Below the pieces are notes generated by a model that saw only the letters and a list, made by a program, of their open reading frames with translations, searched no databases and was not told where the DNA came from. From an uncultured Desulfobacterales bacterium (GTDB taxonomy: Bacteria > Desulfobacterota > Desulfobacteria > Desulfobacterales > JAFDCJ01): 22,631 bases of DNA. The stretch spans positions 1 through 22,631 of the forward strand of contig CALZJV010000144.1 of NCBI GenBank assembly GCA_945787595.1, given 5' to 3'. Below are positions 21,697-22,631 of this stretch, one piece after another. The translations under genes and the position numbers were made by a program. Position 1 is the first letter of the stretch; every line of letters begins with the position of its first letter.

Positions 21697-22631
21697 ATGG
21701 ATATTAAAGACCTGAGAGTAAACGGCAAGCGACTACAAAACACATTGGAGGAAATGGCAAAAATCGGCGCGACACCGGGCGGCGGCGTTCAACGGTTGAC
21801 CCTGACGGATGAAGACAAGCAGGCCCGCGATCTATTCGTCAGCTGGTTAAAGGAGTTAAATCTTGAAATCAGCATTGACGAGATGGGCAATATCTTCGGC
21901 CAACGTCCGGGGAAAAATAACGACCTGCCGCCGGTCATGAGTGGATCTCATATCGATTCTCAACCCAAGGGCGGACGTTTTGACGGCATTCTAGGCGTCA
22001 TGGGGCCCCTGGAAGTATTGCGCACCCTTAACGAAAACAATATCGAAACCGAGCGGCCCATTGTCATCGTGGACTGGACCAATGAAGAGGGTTCCCGTTT
22101 TGCGCCTGCCATGGTGGCATCCGGCGTGTGGGCGGGTGCCTTGGAGAGAGACTGGGTTTACGATCGGACCGATATTAACGGCAAACGATTTGAAGACGAA
22201 CTGATCCGCATCGGATATAAGGGGACGGTGCCCTGTAAAAAACGACCGGTTCATTGCTACTATGAATATCACATCGAGCAGGGGCCGATCCTGGAGCGAG
22301 AGTCAAAAGCCATCGGCGCACCCAAGGGTATTTTGTGTTTGCACTGGTACGACATTTACCTGGAGGGAGAAGCCAACCAGGTTGGCCCCACCCCCATGGA
22401 AGGCCGTCACGACGCCCTGTGTGCGGCTGCCGAAATGATTTTAAAAGTCAATCAACTCCCCGAACGTATGGGCGGCAACATGGTGGCCACTGTCGGTGAA
22501 ATTCAAAATTACCCGAACTCCAGAAATATCATCCCGGATAAAGTTCATTTTACGGTGGACATCCGCTCCTGGGATGATGACCATGCAATAAAAGCGTGGC
22601 AACTGGTTCGCCAGGACTTTGAGGACATCGC
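21697..22631 (+). CDS. M20-family Zn-dependent N-carbamoyl-amino-acid hydrolase/amidase (3' truncated by window edge)
   Basis: The first 311 codons are present; family members are about 400-420 residues. ATG at 21697 follows AGGAGG at 21684-21689. Metal-site residues are visible: His85 (SGSHIDSQ), Asp96 (GGRFDG), Glu130-Glu131 (NEEGSRF) and His192 (EYHIEQGP). These are the signatures of the AmaB/HyuC/beta-ureidopropionase and allantoate amidohydrolase group, which cleave carbamoyl groups from amino acids or ureides. In the dimerisation domain, where relatives read HAGxTPM, this protein reads NQVGPTPM, so the usual His is Gln228. That His helps bind substrate in characterised members, so the substrate may differ. 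Later motifs (NSRNIIPDKVHFTVDIRSW) are normal. Exact substrate is unknown. Confidence 0.93.
   Translation, partial: MDIKDLRVNGKRLQNTLEEMAKIGATPGGGVQRLTLTDEDKQARDLFVSWLKELNLEISIDEMGNIFGQRPGKNNDLPPVMSGSHIDSQPKGGRFDGILGVMGPLEVLRTLNENNIETERPIVIVDWTNEEGSRFAPAMVASGVWAGALERDWVYDRTDINGKRFEDELIRIGYKGTVPCKKRPVHCYYEYHIEQGPILERESKAIGAPKGILCLHWYDIYLEGEANQVGPTPMEGRHDALCAAAEMILKVNQLPERMGGNMVATVGEIQNYPNSRNIIPDKVHFTVDIRSWDDDHAIKAWQLVRQDFEDI

Overview
The window reads as a chromosomal stretch of an anaerobic, environmental Gram-negative bacterium. The likeliest group is Desulfobacterota (Desulfobacterales-like). This rests on gene style only: a trio of tyrosine recombinases, many catabolic oxidoreductases with a branched-chain-type ABC importer, a FadL-type outer-membrane remnant, heptamer and octamer tandem repeats between genes, and M20 and THUMP-methyltransferase genes in that family style. 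No rRNA or tRNA gene is present to confirm it.

Layout. (1) 1-3020: right part of a RIT (recombinase-in-trio) element. Three overlapping tyrosine recombinase genes run to 2698, the first cut by the window edge. An AT-rich tail follows, with a 10-bp motif repeated as two dyads that look like tyrosine-recombinase core sites (2893-2958). (2) 3383-5960: an aldehyde dehydrogenase closed by a strong hairpin, then a protein joining the front of a metal-dependent cyclase to a VOC/glyoxalase domain. (3) 5961-7159: facing heptamer repeats, a 12-codon mini-ORF with a strong ribosome binding site, a long hairpin, and an SDR oxidoreductase on the minus strand. (4) 7574-17266: the metabolic core. A 22-bp perfect palindrome precedes a thiamine-diphosphate (acetolactate-synthase-like) enzyme. 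Then come an FAD dehydrogenase of the 3-ketosteroid/fumarate-reductase type, a cupin whose 5' end looks frameshifted, a Tat-exported substrate-binding protein, a LivH-type permease, and one 844-residue protein combining LivM, LivG and LivF. (5) 17384-17861: a REP-like inverted repeat abutting a truncated FadL C terminus. (6) 18458-18956: ssb on the minus strand with a good sigma70 promoter. (7) 19091-21479: a heptamer array, then a 103-bp inverted repeat (99 of 103 matching) enclosing a THUMP/RlmL-like methyltransferase and a small Cys-containing protein. (8) 21697-end: the start of an M20-family N-carbamoyl-amino-acid hydrolase/amidase, cut by the window edge.

How the genes may work together (inference): the importer would bring in a small organic acid, amide or cyclic compound. 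The TPP enzyme, FAD dehydrogenase, SDR, aldehyde dehydrogenase and cyclase-type hydrolase would carry out C-C cleavage, desaturation, alcohol/ketone interconversion, aldehyde oxidation and ring or ester hydrolysis. The substrate cannot be read from sequence alone. No transcriptional regulator gene is visible; several palindromes are candidate operators.

The most unusual items are the LivM-LivG-LivF triple fusion, the truncated cyclase-VOC fusion, the recombinase-site-like dyads after the RIT genes, and the long inverted repeat around the methyltransferase locus.
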